Shown here: in pieces, positions 11,910-25,500 of the stretch
Numbering within the stretch: position 1 is the first letter of the stretch
Layout: every line of letters starts with the position of its first letter
Assembly: GCA_946811185.2 (NCBI GenBank)
Contig: OX328108.1
Span: forward strand, 8,824,412 to 8,888,411
DNA length: 64,000 nucleotides
Direction of reading: 5' to 3'
Source: Hippopus hippopus
Lineage: Eukaryota > Mollusca > Bivalvia > Cardiida > Cardiidae
Made by a program: the position numbers and the translations under genes
The notes under the pieces: generated by a model
Databases searched by the model: none
The model's input: only the letters and a program-made list of their open reading frames with translations
Told to the model about the DNA's origin: nothing

Positions 11910-13380
11910 AAACTAATTCTAAACTGTGCTTACATATCTGAATTTACATTTTGAACCATGCCAATGACAAGTTGGCCCCTTTATAGGATACTGCTGTAGA
12001 CTACCATGTCGCTTTACGGAGACCCATACTAAGACGGATCAGAAAAAATACAAAGCAAAATAAAGTTTTTAGTCCTTTAAACAATATAAGTATTCACACA
12101 TTCTAGTAAAATTTTTACAAAAAGCTTAAAAATAAGTCGCCGATGTAAGGCTTTTGATAGGCTCAGATAAATAAAGACCTACGACTCTTAACTAGATCTA
12201 TGACATCCATCTAGGCTGATAATATATAAGTTGGATTCATAGTGACATTTACGCACAGAGAAATTATTATATAAGGAAATAAAAAAAGAAACTGGCCTTA
12301 TGTCTAGAACAATATGAAACAAGCATTTTTGTCATGCCTGCCCAACGTCACACCCAGAGTTAAAGGCCAAAAGGAAGTGTAAGTCTTGTCAAGACTGTTG
12401 CTCACTCGTTTCAGAAGTTTAAAATTACTTTGCGAAAATGGTTATAATGAATATATGATATGTAAGCCGAAGTACTTTTAAAAATCACTTATCATACATA
12501 TTCATATTGGTATGTGGTGTCAGATACAGAAAACTTATGACCATAAGTTAAATGTCAAGGTCATGCTTAGAGGAAAGGCAAAAAATGGACAAAAATATAA
12601 TTATGATGTCAAAGAAATAAAATATTTTGATACTTTTTATCTCCTTAAAGAAATCCTTTAATCACACTGGAAAACTAAAAGATGGAAAACAGTCAATATT
12701 CAACTAAAAGGGCATTTAAAACATTGTGAAAAAGAGGCATTTGGTAATACGACCAATGGCTTCTTTTTACGAGGTGTCCCATTCTAGTTATAAGAACGCA
12801 AAATACTATAGAACTGGAACACACGATAATGAGAAATAACCTTGTATTGTGGGTGTCTGTATTGTTTAAAGTGTGTCATTCTACAAAAATCATCCTGCAT
12901 ACCCCTTTAGTCTGATCTTGCTGAATCGTTTCTTGCCCATTTCACCCTTTTCCAAACAAATTCATTCTCTGTAGTAGCCAACCTTTTGAAAAGATTGTGA
13001 GAAAAGGTAATTGACCCAGCATAAGCTTATTCTCCTTTTCTCAAAGTGTTTTCAAACCTACTCAAAATGAAAATGTCCGAATACTATCTCTTTAGGTGAC
13101 TTAAAAAATACCATATGACAGATATGATTATTTCTAAGCAAAGTTTGAGCACATAAATATCTCAGCACATCATAAAATCGTATGAATAAAAATCGACAAA
13201 ATACAGTTTGTTAAAATGTGAGCGGCATTTTCGAAACAGTTTATTTCAGAATAGTTTGCAATTAGTAAGTAAAGGCAAACATCCTGAACTTTTCGCAGTG
13301 AAACATTAGGTAGAGCATCTTCCCCACCACGCTGATGAAACATATTATGATCCACCATTTTAAAGCATAACACTGTAATA
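11910..13380. other. Non-genic stretch / probable 3' flank of the LRR gene
   Basis: No gene recognised. On the minus strand the part just below 13381 would be the 3' UTR of the LRR gene, and an AATAAA (TTTATT on plus, about 13240-13245) lies about 140 bp past the stop as a possible polyadenylation signal. Confidence 0.4.
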
Positions 13381-13381
13381 T

Positions 13382-13521
13382 TTAGCTGTCCGCCTGTTGA
13401 TAGATTAAAGCATCCATGGTTGTTAAGTAAGTGTCCTCTTCTATGAATTCTTTCCTCTTTTTCACATCACTTGTAGTTTCCATAGCACTGGCAGTGCATG
13501 TGTGAAGACACGCCTTCTGTC
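13382..13521 (-). CDS. LRR gene, putative last exon
   Basis: From an acceptor reading GAGACCAG the frame runs 45 codons to TAA. It contains CLHTC, then a charged hydrophilic tail (KKRKEFIEEDTYLTT). The entry phase matches the previous exon. The polypyrimidine tract is weak and another frame is open for part of the interval, so this is the weakest exon of the chain. Confidence 0.4.
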
Positions 13522-16500
13522 CTGGTCTCCTCCACCACGACTAAATGCCGATACCACTTAACTGATGCCTAATACTGTCTTTACGACATTTTTCGGTTTA
13601 GCTGACTTATCAGTGGACATTAAGAAAGTGTTAGCTTTGAAAAAACCGAAAAGTAATGGATTTATTTGCGAATTTCCATTTTTAGAAAATAATGAGAATG
13701 AGTAAACAATCCTGAAAAAATATAGCCTAAGCCTATTTCTTGTACAACCCAGCAAATACGTGAATAACCCTTTCCCTGGTATTGCATATTTGACTCTTCC
13801 GGTTTTAAAGCTTCGATATAGGCTTTTGAGCTCAGTATTCAACCCTTTACCAAACAATTCTGTTTTACCATATCTGATATGAGTTTTCAATAATATAGGG
13901 GTTAAGAAGACGGCCCTCCCATGTCAAAGTAATGCTTATTTTGAATCTTGCTGAAACGCAATGTGAGCCTCCCCGCCCCTTCCCCCCCCCCCCCCCCCCC
14001 CGCCTAGCTTGTTTTTTTGAGATTTAGTTTCATTTTGCATAATTATGTGTGATTGTAGCACAAGGCATCGATTCTTGTTATAAACGAATAAATAAAATTT
14101 AAAACCTACCGCACTTCTGCTTTTCCCACAATGTTTTTCCAGATTTTTCTTTCTAAAATATGATTCTTACAGGCAAAATACATTTTCCCTTATTTCTTAT
14201 TTAAGCCCGGTTATAATGGTGCAAAGAATCCTGTACCATTGCAATAATCCTACTATCGAAACATTAAATCGATATACTATACGTCCATTTTACCGAACTT
14301 GTCTGTTACTGAAACCAGTGTAAATCGCGGGTCCGATACACCTTATTGTCGTAGTATCTTCAGGAAAAACTATGGTATGAGTTGGATAATGGGGTCATTG
14401 TGGACTACATTGGAGGAAGGAAGGAAGGACTACTGTATTCACTTTAAATATATACCACGTGTATATCTTTTCCGTTTAGTTATGTTTCTCATTGTAGAAA
14501 AAATAATGGACGAGAGAAAGATGAATTTAAATTACAGCAAACTATTCAGTTTTAACAAAAACTCTGAAAAACATGTGACAAGTCTTACCTGTGTCAAAGT
14601 TGTGTGTACATTTGGGACAAAACACATATCCACCGAATCTATTCTGTACCTCTCCTACTACACTACTCGTAGTATGTAAATGACACAGACCCTTGACGAC
14701 ATGGGTGGCAAGCTCTAAAGTTGTCTAGTTGAACATAAAATAACAGACGTTGAATGACTTGCGAGCTGACATATCTTCTTCCACATGAAGACCAGCTCAG
14801 GCAGGGCATAATGATAGTCAAATTCGGTCATGTGGCAAGAAAGAGCAGCTTTGCTAGAGCTCTTTTGTTTAATCTGCGACAAGCATCCTTTGATGTCGCG
14901 AAATATCATTATTCCTACAACCGGAAGTGCTCAAAACACTTCTTGTTTTGCTTTTTTTTTATTCATCATATTAATCGACTATTCTACGATAGATATATTA
15001 TTCCATTTATAATCTATCATTTCATATCAAAAATGGCGAAGGATAGTTTGATAGACAATGGAGTGGTAACTGACGAGAAAATCCGATTGTTGTGCCTTGA
15101 ATACCGATACTGACCGACAATGGTCGATGTTTCACGATCTCATTACAGGTGGTCGACCATAAGGTGACTAAGGAGCGATTAAGATATCATTAGTGTCTGG
15201 ACCAAGAACAGAGGTTGGCTTACCTTTTCCCCATAGCATTGCTGCAGATTTTGGTCTTTTTGACAGTCTTTCAGTCCCTTGGCGTCCGAACAAACATAGC
15301 ACGTTCTAGAATTTTGAGGTCGAAATAAAGTCTCTCCTGAAATGGACACAAAAATTATTCCTTCTCTTATGTAAAGATTAAAGACATTTTTTTTTCTTGC
15401 ATTTTGCAGTTATCAACAGATTCGAAAATTAATTAAAAAAAAAAAAAAGAATCTCCACTCACTGATTATTTCGCTGACTAACTCGCGAACTTGAGCCATG
15501 CTCTGTGAAAATAGAGTTTAATTGAAAAAAAAAACGGGCCAGGTCAGCCTTCCAATTCTGCGCAGGTTGACCTTGGTCGAATCTTTTTGCTTTTGGGAAA
15601 TTTTCTGCATGTCCAAGGACCATTTTCCCTCGTGATTCACTCAGTTGTAAGACAAAATGAATTATATAGATCCATAATCATGTGATGACTAACTTGGTAT
15701 AATATATTATGGAGATGCATTAATCCCTTTAGCCAGAGGATGGCTCATTTCGTTACTGAAAAAATAGGTCATATCACGGCGGTTAGTGCACTTATTCATG
15801 TCTTTCCTGGCTTTCTCACAACTTTCTTCCCCAGTCACTTACTGCTTACCTCACAAGTATCAGAGGTGAGAGGCAAACAATCGCTTGGAGGAAAGTTTTT
15901 CGCAACCGGATATCGAACCTGCAACCACCAGGTCACGGGTCAGATGCGCTATCCACTGAGCTACCCGGCCGGGCTCCAGTTTATGAAAATTGACAGAATG
16001 CCCAAATGAAAAAAGACTACTCCGTTTTGTTAATTCAAAAACTGTTCTTGTTTCTACTAATGTGTTGTAAGCATCCAGTTTTTCCACGCTCGCAAAGAAA
16101 AATGAGCCATGCTCTGGCAAAAGGGGGCTTGATGAATCTCCGTGATGCATTGTAGCAAGCAAGACATCACATTATTAGGGATCCATTAAATCTACTTTGT
16201 CTAACAATCGACTGAATTATGAGGTAGACTAGTCTTTTGGCATACAGTAAAACATATTTATAGCAAACTCTGTTACTGCGAAGTACAGGTTTGAACGAAG
16301 TAAACTCAATTCCCCGACCAAAAGCTTCTTTAGCTTATATGAAAAACTATTGTTACAGCGAATTTTGATACAGCGAAGTTTTGCATATGGCGAATCAAAA
16401 GTCAGGTCCCAACTGAATTAATACTGATGAAAATACCTGCTGTAAAGCGAAGTCAAGAAAGAGCTTTAATCTCCCATAGTTATTCACACCTTTATGCTAA

Positions 16501-19500
16501 CTTGTGTAATTTCTTATGTTACATGCGTCCAAAGAGGTGATTATGTCATCGATCGATAATTACCGCAGCCCAGTATGTAATTAATTGACCACTTAAATTG
16601 AAAATTGTTGTTTGCAGACGCAGTCAATCTCTACCTGTTGAAAAAGTGTTGACCACATTCCAACAAACTACTTCCGCTATTGACTGCATAATTATGCTGT
16701 AACTCGCCAATATATTCAGACAGAAAAAAATAATGATTATCCTTTCAAGTGACATAATTTTTACCTAGAAATTATCATTGAAAAGAACGGTGCGGCCGAA
16801 ATAATGGGTTTTACCTTGTTGCCCGAATGTTTGTCCGAAATAAATAATGCGACAAATTCAGATCTATTTATATCGCCGATAAGGCGGTTAAAACGGCTGT
16901 AGATCTACAGTTTCGGCATATTTTCAATCTTGAAATATAGGCATTTCAAATATTTTCATACCGTGACATTTTCCATTTTGTACACAAATCAAAACTTTGT
17001 AATTACGCGGATGATAATACTCTATTTTATGCAAGCTGCTCTATACCAGATCTAGTTTAAACCCTTGAATAACACAGTCTTTCCTTAGTAAAATGGTTCT
17101 CTATTAATCAAATGAAAGCAAATCCAGAAAGAATCCAAGCTATCTCTTTAGGTCATAAAATTCATAAAAAGAATCTTAAATTCAAGTTTAATGATATCAT
17201 GATTCAGAGTAAAGATGAAGTCAAATTACTTGGTGTAAATTTGGATTTTCTTTTGAGCTTTAACTCACACGTAAGCAGTATATGCAAAAAAGCTTCAAGA
17301 CAATTAAAACGGCAAACACCTTAATAACACCGTAATAAATTAGGAAGACTGACCATCTATTATTCTTTCATTATGTCAAATTTCAACTACTGTCCTCTAA
17401 CAAGGCACTTCACAAACGAGACAAATACAAAGAAAATTGAAAAAATTCAAGAACGTGCATTAAGGTTTATTTATGAAGACCATGTTAGTAGCTATGAACA
17501 ACTTCTTAAGAAGTCAGGTTTACCGTCACTCAAAGTAAGACGATTAAGATCTATTACTGTTGAAACTTTTAAAATTTTACATCAACTCAGCCCTGAGTAC
17601 CTGCATGGTTTAATTACATACAAAGATTTTAACTATAATTTTAGGAACCAAAATACAGCAGAGATCCCACAACTCAGGACAGAAAGGTATGGAAGATCTT
17701 TTAGATACACAGCAGCAGTTCTATGGAACTCTCTCCCTAGCCATTTTAGCGAAACTTAATCTTTTAATCAATTTCGCAATCTTATTAACTCATGGGAGGA
17801 AGAAAAATGTCATTGTTCTGCTTTCCACAAGTAACAGGTTAAGCTGTCAAAAACTAGAGCTGCTGCTGTGGGCCTAAAATTAAACCTTCTGCTTTTGCTT
17901 TCATGTTTCTTTGTTTTGGTTTTTTGCTTTTTGTGCTTTTTGTGCTACTTTGTTTTTTTTTTGCAGCTTTTTCTGCATCATTTGCTTTAACATCAGATTT
18001 AAATGCATGTATATATTACTTTTATTTGCATGATTATTGTTTTTGTCGTAAATTTAGCTGTAACTTCTCACTCAGTTCAATGGAAAATCTCACCAGGGGA
18101 GAGGGTAAATGCTGCATTGTTGATCATTGCTGCTGGAGCCTTCTCCCATGATGACTGACTGTGCATTATAATGTGTGACGCTAGTCTAAATGCTTTTTAG
18201 GTTTCATCCTCAGTAATCCTTTATAATCTCATGTTTCGTTGCTGTCGTGTGTATTTCTAATATGTGACTATGCTTGTTATTTTTTTACAGCAAATACCTT
18301 TCCTGCATAATGCTACAAAACTTTTACTTGTCAGGGGAGGTGAAAATAGCTAGAGTGTTGACCATTTTTGGCAGGAGTTACCTCCCTTGCAGAAATGTTT
18401 GTGTTTTTTTATGCGTGCGTGCGTGTGTGTCTGTGTGTGTGTACGTCTTTTATGTCATAATGTATTGTCAAGGTGTGAAAAGCTCAACAGAGCTTATGTT
18501 TCTTGTTATATGCTCCCGACTTTGTAAATAAAATTTACTTTACTTGACTTGACTTGATACCTTTTTCAGATCTAAAGAAGTACCTTTCTAGTATGATTTC
18601 AGTCATATTTCAGCAGTGGATAGTATAGATCAAGATCAGACTGCACGTTCTGTTTAGTCTGATGTCTATCTACACGATCCGCCAACTGCCATTTTGCCAT
18701 CTGCGGACTAAATTAGAACAACCAAAAATGTAGAACAAGCCATCTGTCAACAAGATTTCACGCCTACCGTGGGTATTCAAATGTTTGCAGTAAAATTTGG
18801 AATAGAGGTATGACGTAACATGCAAATTATTGGAAGCAAGAAGGTTGCACTGAGCGTGTGTATTGTACATACTTAAAACTGTTTTGCTTCATGAAATTTA
18901 TACCAGGTTACAGGTCGACCTCCAATCTTCACAAAATGACCAAGCATTAAGCCATTATAATGGCTGCTTTACACTAGCTGGTAGTGCCTTTTTGCGTTTA
19001 GTAAAGGTTGTTTCTAGACCACCTTGGCAGTCGTGTCATATGTTTTGTGTAGGTGTAGTCAGCAGAAAACTTAGTTCATCTGTTTCTTTTTTTCAAACTC
19101 CTAGCAGCCAAAAATGAAAAGAAATGCATACGACAATTTATGCTCTAGTTTTAAATATAGGTGGATTAATTTCCCGATAAAAAGAGAAAAGAAACAACGT
19201 TAACTAATTTGCTGACTTATCATTTACCGTATTATATCACTACGGAATGATTTGTCAAGGTATGTTGGAACCTCTCTTTAGATGAATAAATGTTATACTG
19301 CATGTGCATGTATCAATCTTTGTGTCAGAAAATATAGCGAAGTTCGCACTATCAATATAGTGAATTATGCTTACAGCGAATTAGAACTAGCCGTCCCCTG
19401 AAATTCGCAATATCAGAGATTTACTATGTAGAAAATTGAAAGCAAAAAGTTTCGGCCTAGGTCAGCCTGCGCGGAATGATTTGAGCATGAAAAAAGGTTT

Positions 19501-22500
19501 TATAAAAAGTGTTCTAACATGACACTTGAATTCGGCTCTATAAACACAATGCAACGAAAGCGTGGTAAAATCGACATCATGCTATATGGAGTGACGTCAT
19601 TCTGTTTAAAGCACTTTAAACAAATCGTCATTTTCCACTACTCGACCAAGGACGAAGGCAAAAAATCAAGGATTTCCCGAAATTAACTGATTTTGATAAA
19701 AATTGACAACGATGAAACCATTTGAAATGTTACCAGTAAACATATATAAATCAGGTGTCTTTTCATGATGAACGTTAGTTCAAAACTGGCCGGTGTTTCT
19801 TTGGAAATTGGATTGGGAGTGGGTGGAGTAATATTCAGAGCATTCGAAGCGACTGCGACTCTAATACTTGACGATACATTCATTCTTCTGTGTCATTTGA
19901 AAGGGAGAAATTATAACAGTAAAACGGTAAGTTTTTTTTCATGTTATGTTCGATGATTAGATTTTATTGAACTTTTGATTCTTTTTGTACTTTTCAGATC
20001 GGGCAGTGGGGTTTTGTTTTGGTTAGTAGCTGGAACAGCCATGGTTTATTCAAGGCAATATTATCTTCATCCGCTCTTGTACACTAAGTATGAACTTGTT
20101 TTCCTTTGATAAAGAGTTGGCCACGTTAGAATCGAAATAATATTCTTTCTATCGTGGTAATCTTCTGACTATCGTGGTTTATCCAATAAACCACGGTTGT
20201 GAGTTATGCGGCGCAATGAATCGCCCTCGTGGATTATTTATTTTGCCTCATAACTCACAACCGTGGTTTATTGAACGATAAACCACGACAGTCAGAAGAT
20301 TATTTCTTAATTCTAACATGACACGTGAATTCGGCTCTATTAACAAAGTGCAACGAAAGCATGGTAAAATCTACGTTATTCTATGTAGAGTGACGTCATT
20401 CCATATAGAGTAAGTAAGTTATTCAGTGGAATATAATCTTCATCCGCCTTTTTACTCTAAGTATGAACTTGCTTTCCTTTGATTAAGAGTTGGTCATGTT
20501 AGAATCGAAATAATCTTCTTTCTATCGTGGTTTATCGTTCAATAAACCACGTTGTGAGTTATGAGGCGCAATGAATAAACCACTCGGGCTGTCGCCCTCG
20601 TGGATTATTTATAGTGCCTCATAACTCACAACTGTGGTTTATTGAACGATAAACCACAATAGAAAGAAGATTATTTCTTAATTATACCCTGTTCCACCTC
20701 TCTGTTAGTTAAAAAGTACATTCTAACCATTCTCGGTGACCCAGTTTCGATTCATTCTGTAATCGCCCCTGGGTTATTTCGCTGGCGTTTCCTCGTTCTC
20801 ATAAATTATTCACGAAGCATTTTGATTGGTGATCTCAGTTTTTCTCTGAGAAAATTTAAACTATTTTTATCACAAATACGCCGTCATTTCTATTTTTTAC
20901 TTGCCGATATCCAATCACGTCATTCGTTGCAAATCAAGCTTAGCGATGCTTTAAATATGGCGGCGCCCATCAACACCACAATCGAGAAGCCTTTAAAAGA
21001 GATTTTCGGCGTAACACCGAAACATTGTCAGTTAAAATCGCACACAAAGATCGTTAGTGTTGCAGAATGGCACATCTCACAGGAGACAAGCACGCCGACG
21101 GCCGCCATATTTGTTTACAACCTCGAGTTTTTCCTGGGTTATTTTTAGTAACGGAAAAAAAAAAAAAATGAAACTATCCTCTCTACAAGAGAGTATCATT
21201 ATGTTATCGGTCTTTCGATTGGCTATCAGGGTACTTTCCGACTATATGAATATTCATAAGAAACGACGATTTGCTAGTCAATTTTCCTAGGGGTGATGCA
21301 TGGAGAGTAACGTAATGCTTCAAACCTGGGTTCCGAGGATGCATTCTAACGTGAGACGTGAATTCGGCTTTATAAACACAGTGCAACGAAAGCGTGGTAA
21401 AATCAACTTCATTCTATGCAGAATGGCGTCATTCTGTATAAAGTAAGTTGCCTGTGGCTGTTCCATGTCTTCGCCATCCGATATTTTATCAATGAAAGTC
21501 ACTTGACGTAAACTAATCGTCATTTTCCGTTCCTTGACCAAGGAGGAAGGAAAATCATCAAGGATTTACCGATATCAGCTGTTTTTTTATAAAAATTGAC
21601 AACAATGAAACTATTTGAAATGTTACCAGTAAACATATATAACTAGAGTGTCTTTTTAAGTTGAAGGTTAGTTCAAAATTGACCGGTGTTGCATTGAAAA
21701 TATGGGATCGGGAATGGGTGGAGTAATAATCAGAACATTAGAAGCAACTACGGCTCAATTGCTTGACAATACATTCATTCTTCTTTGTCATTTGAAAGGG
21801 ATAAAGTATAATTGTACAATAGTGCGGTTTTTTCTGTTGTGTTTGATGCCTAAGGTTTTACTGAATTTTGATTCTTTTTTTCATGTACCGACTGGGCAGT
21901 GGGGCTTTGTTTTGGAAAGTAACTGGAATAGCCATGGTTTATTCAATTGAATATAGTCCGCATCCGCGTTTTGACACTAAATATGAACTTGTTTTCCTTT
22001 GATTAAGAGCTGGTCATGTTAGAATCGAAATAACATTCTTTCTATCGTGGTTTATCGTTCAATAAACCACGTTGTGAGTTATGAGGTGCAATGAATAAAC
22101 CACTCTAGGCTATCGCCCTCGTGGATTATTTATTGTGCCCCATAACCCACTACCGTGCCGTGGGTTATTGAACGATAAACCACGATAGAAAGAAGATTAA
22201 TTCTTAAACGACGTCACATGTGACGTCATATAGTTATGAACTCACATAATCCATATCTCAAGTGTGGTGTCTATATAAATATAAGAAAACTCGTAATGGC
22301 CTTAAAATATAGAAAACAAGGATAGCTATATAATAAACTCTATAAAGAAGTAAGATTAATGGCAAATAAATATAAAAACTCTGTATGTAAACGAACATTG
22401 TGAGGAAGCGTTACTAAGCAATAATATGAAATCGTTGCAAGCATACACTTTATTTGAAACCGAGTGGCAGTAACAAAAATGCTCATCACGTTGATTTGGC

Positions 22501-25500
22501 CAGAACGTTTTCACAAGTGATCTTCAAGACAAAAAATGTTCAAACCATGCACTGTGGAAAGGGGGCTTAATGTTTTTGCAAAACAGTATCGACCTAGGTC
22601 AGCCTGAGCAGTCCGCGCAGGCTGACCCGGGTCGAAACTTTGTTGCTGTTGGTCAATTGTCTGCATGTTAAAGGGCCAGTCTCAGTGTACCCCATGATTC
22701 AGCTATGTGTTAGACAAAATGGATTTTATCGATCATAGTTATGTGCTGACTTGCTTGGTAAAAAGCATCACGAAAATGCAATAAGCCCTCTTTTACCAGA
22801 GGTAGCTCATCTGCAAGTGGCAGCATGGTTATACATAGACAATTTCTACAAGGATAATTTTAATTTATCATGTTATTTTCCCTGTGGTGGGTCATATCAT
22901 GTTTCCTCCAATTAACAGAACTGACCATAGGCTAATTACATATGAGCCAAACTCTTTCTAAAGGAGAGTAATGCAAAATGTTTCGTCCCAGATCAGCTTG
23001 CGCGGGATGCGCAGGCCTACATGAGTTGAAACTTTTTGCTCTTTGTTAATTTTCTTTATGTCTAGGGTTCATTCTACCGCATGATTCAGTCTGTTGTTAG
23101 ACTAAATGGAGTTTATGGATCTGTAACTATGTGATGACTTGCTTATCCTAATGCATTACGGGAATGCATTATCAAAACCCCCTTTGCAAGAGAGCCACGC
23201 AATTATGATGTCTGTCTATAACGTCTACTCAACAGCTTACAAGAGGACAAAATTTTAGATATGTCGAAGATCTGGTGTAAGAATTTGCAGACGAAAAATT
23301 AAGTGTGGCAAAAGATAATGAAACTTGCTATAGATAGAGTAGAAAACATCGTTGGAAGAGGAGAAAATGCTATTAACTAGCATGTTCTCCTTTTCACACA
23401 ACGTTTTCAAAAGACATCTTTCTCATTTAGATCAAAACGCAAGATTGTTTGATAAATGGATATATGACATGTATGCGAAAATGTGTTACCTGAACAATAA
23501 GGCACTGTGGACCACTGATTTTGATTCACTTGATTTATCAGGGTGTCTCCAAAATTGGAACATTCAGTAACAAGTTGTAGTGATCTCAGGGCAAGGAATT
23601 CTGCTAACAGTTTCTCTTCACATCCACAGGTTATGTTATTACCAGGCATATATCTAGTAGTATCAAGAAAGACTAATGGAGTATTTTCAACTCTTCTGCC
23701 GGCGGTGGGGCTGTGTGGCTTGCTGGTAATCGCGCAGGAATTGTAACTCGGGTGAAATTTTCTAAATTTGGAAGTAACACAACTTCTGATTGGCTAAACC
23801 AAATGGTTTAGGCAAACAGAATTTGTATTATTTTCTGAATGTAGAATAAGTCTAAGAATAAAACTAAGAATGGTTGGTTGATACGGACCTAGAGGCCCCG
23901 TATTCGACAAAATGCACTCTTGTAAAGTTGTTGAGGCACGACTCTTTTTGTTTCTCCGTACAATGCAGAACAAGATAAAGTTGCATAAAACGTGCTGTAT
24001 GGACGTGGTTCTAGACTTTTCGATATGGTGAGGATAATTCCAATGAAAGATTGGATTGTTGGACTGTTTTTTTACTTTTTTTTCATTTAATTCCTTAATC
24101 AGTATAACCCTCTCACAAACAATCCCATGATTGATACGATCATGATGAAAAAGCCTTTTGAAATCATTTTAGGAAAAGGGATAAAATACGGGTAACAAGC
24201 GTTTTCTCCTTTTCCTGTAATGCTTTCTAACCTTTCAAAAACAAACCCTAACTGTGAGCCATGGTTAAATTGTCGTCTACAAATGCTTTGCATTTGAACA
24301 AGTCTGAGCTTTTGTCGTTTGGTGTAGGGTTAACGGTCGCCATGATACACTCTTACAGTATTAGTTGTACGGTCAGGTGGCAGGGGACTTGGAAACTTGT
24401 TCACGGCTGTGGCGAATCATGTCGCCACCTCGCCTTCGGCTCAGGCGACATGATTCCCCACAGCCGTGAACAAGTTTCCAAGTCCCCTGCCACCTGACCG
24501 TACAACGAATTTATTATACTGAAAAGTTTTACCATTCCAACGTGTGTTAAGCGAATTTTACCTGTTTTTTTGTTTCAAAAATTGAGTACGCTGACGAAAT
24601 AGAATTTCCCTTCTGAGTGCCCCATTCAATGAAAACTGACGTCACTGGGAACTGACGTCACTGAAACCTTGGTAAAACGTGCATTTTGGTGCATAATCTT
24701 GATGTTAATCTTGATCGACGCCGCCATTTTGGATGTTGTGTTGAAAGTGTAGTCATGTATATGGGGCTCCCGAAAGGGAAACTGCTTTTACGTTGGTTTT
24801 GCCAGTGTACATGATATATATGTTCGGGGCATATTATCCGATCAGATCACGAGAAATTTCTTTGCTGTATAATAAAAGTGGTTCCAATCTGCCGAGGCCG
24901 TTAGCACAGTCGGTAAAATACAGGATTTGATACCACTGATTCGCTGGTTCGAATCCCTGTCTCGGCCAGTTTCTATCCAAGGACTGAAAATAGGAGTAAC
25001 GGCATGATTCATCCAGGAGCGTTGGAAAAATATTATGAGAAGCAATGGTATACACAGAAACTGCAGAAAGTCTTTATTAGGTGCACTGGCCGTCGCGATA
25101 TAAATGAAACAAGGTTAAAACTACATTTAACCCTTATCCTGTTGAATAAGTTAAATGATACCTACAAGTCGATGGTAAAAACCCAAAGGTTGCTATTTCA
25201 AAGTTATTATTATTTTTTTTTGTGTGTGGGGGGGGGGGAGAAATGTCTCCTTATCGGACAGTGTAGATCAAAGATCAGACTGCACGTTCTGTGCAGTCTG
25301 ATCTTGATCTACACTTTCCGCAAAAGGTCAGTGAGTCACGGTCAGCAGCCTAGGGGTTAATACCATACAAGCATAAAAATAAGGTACTTACATGTGCATA
25401 CTTCTGCTTGGTAAAAAGAAGAAGGCATGTCTGTCAATAGTCGTTATCAAGTTGTGACTCAAATTTCTGAAAATCAGTAACTCGATTAATCAGTGTGGTC

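Larger units (their letters stand above)
16243..19437. mobile_element. Possible pogo/Tigger-type element remnant split by a LINE
   Basis: The left end reads CAGTAAAACATATTTATAGC, followed by repeated CAGCGAA/TGCGAAG words. About 3.2 kb away the far end reads, in inverse, AGTAAATCTCTGATATTGCG, followed by GCGAA words. This is the style of pogo-superfamily termini. No transposase frame is visible and the 17.0-18.56-kb LINE lies inside. The call rests on weak terminal similarity only. Confidence 0.25.

Noticed and set aside
13980..14003. Poly-C run and similar poly-G runs (25229, 30482, 60064, 61668)
   Set aside because: Ordinary homopolymers, possibly of uncertain length in the assembly; no function is claimed.
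14299..15113. Plus-strand frames of 119-126 codons
   Set aside because: They overlap the phase-consistent minus-strand exons at 14589-14724 and have no recognisable domain.
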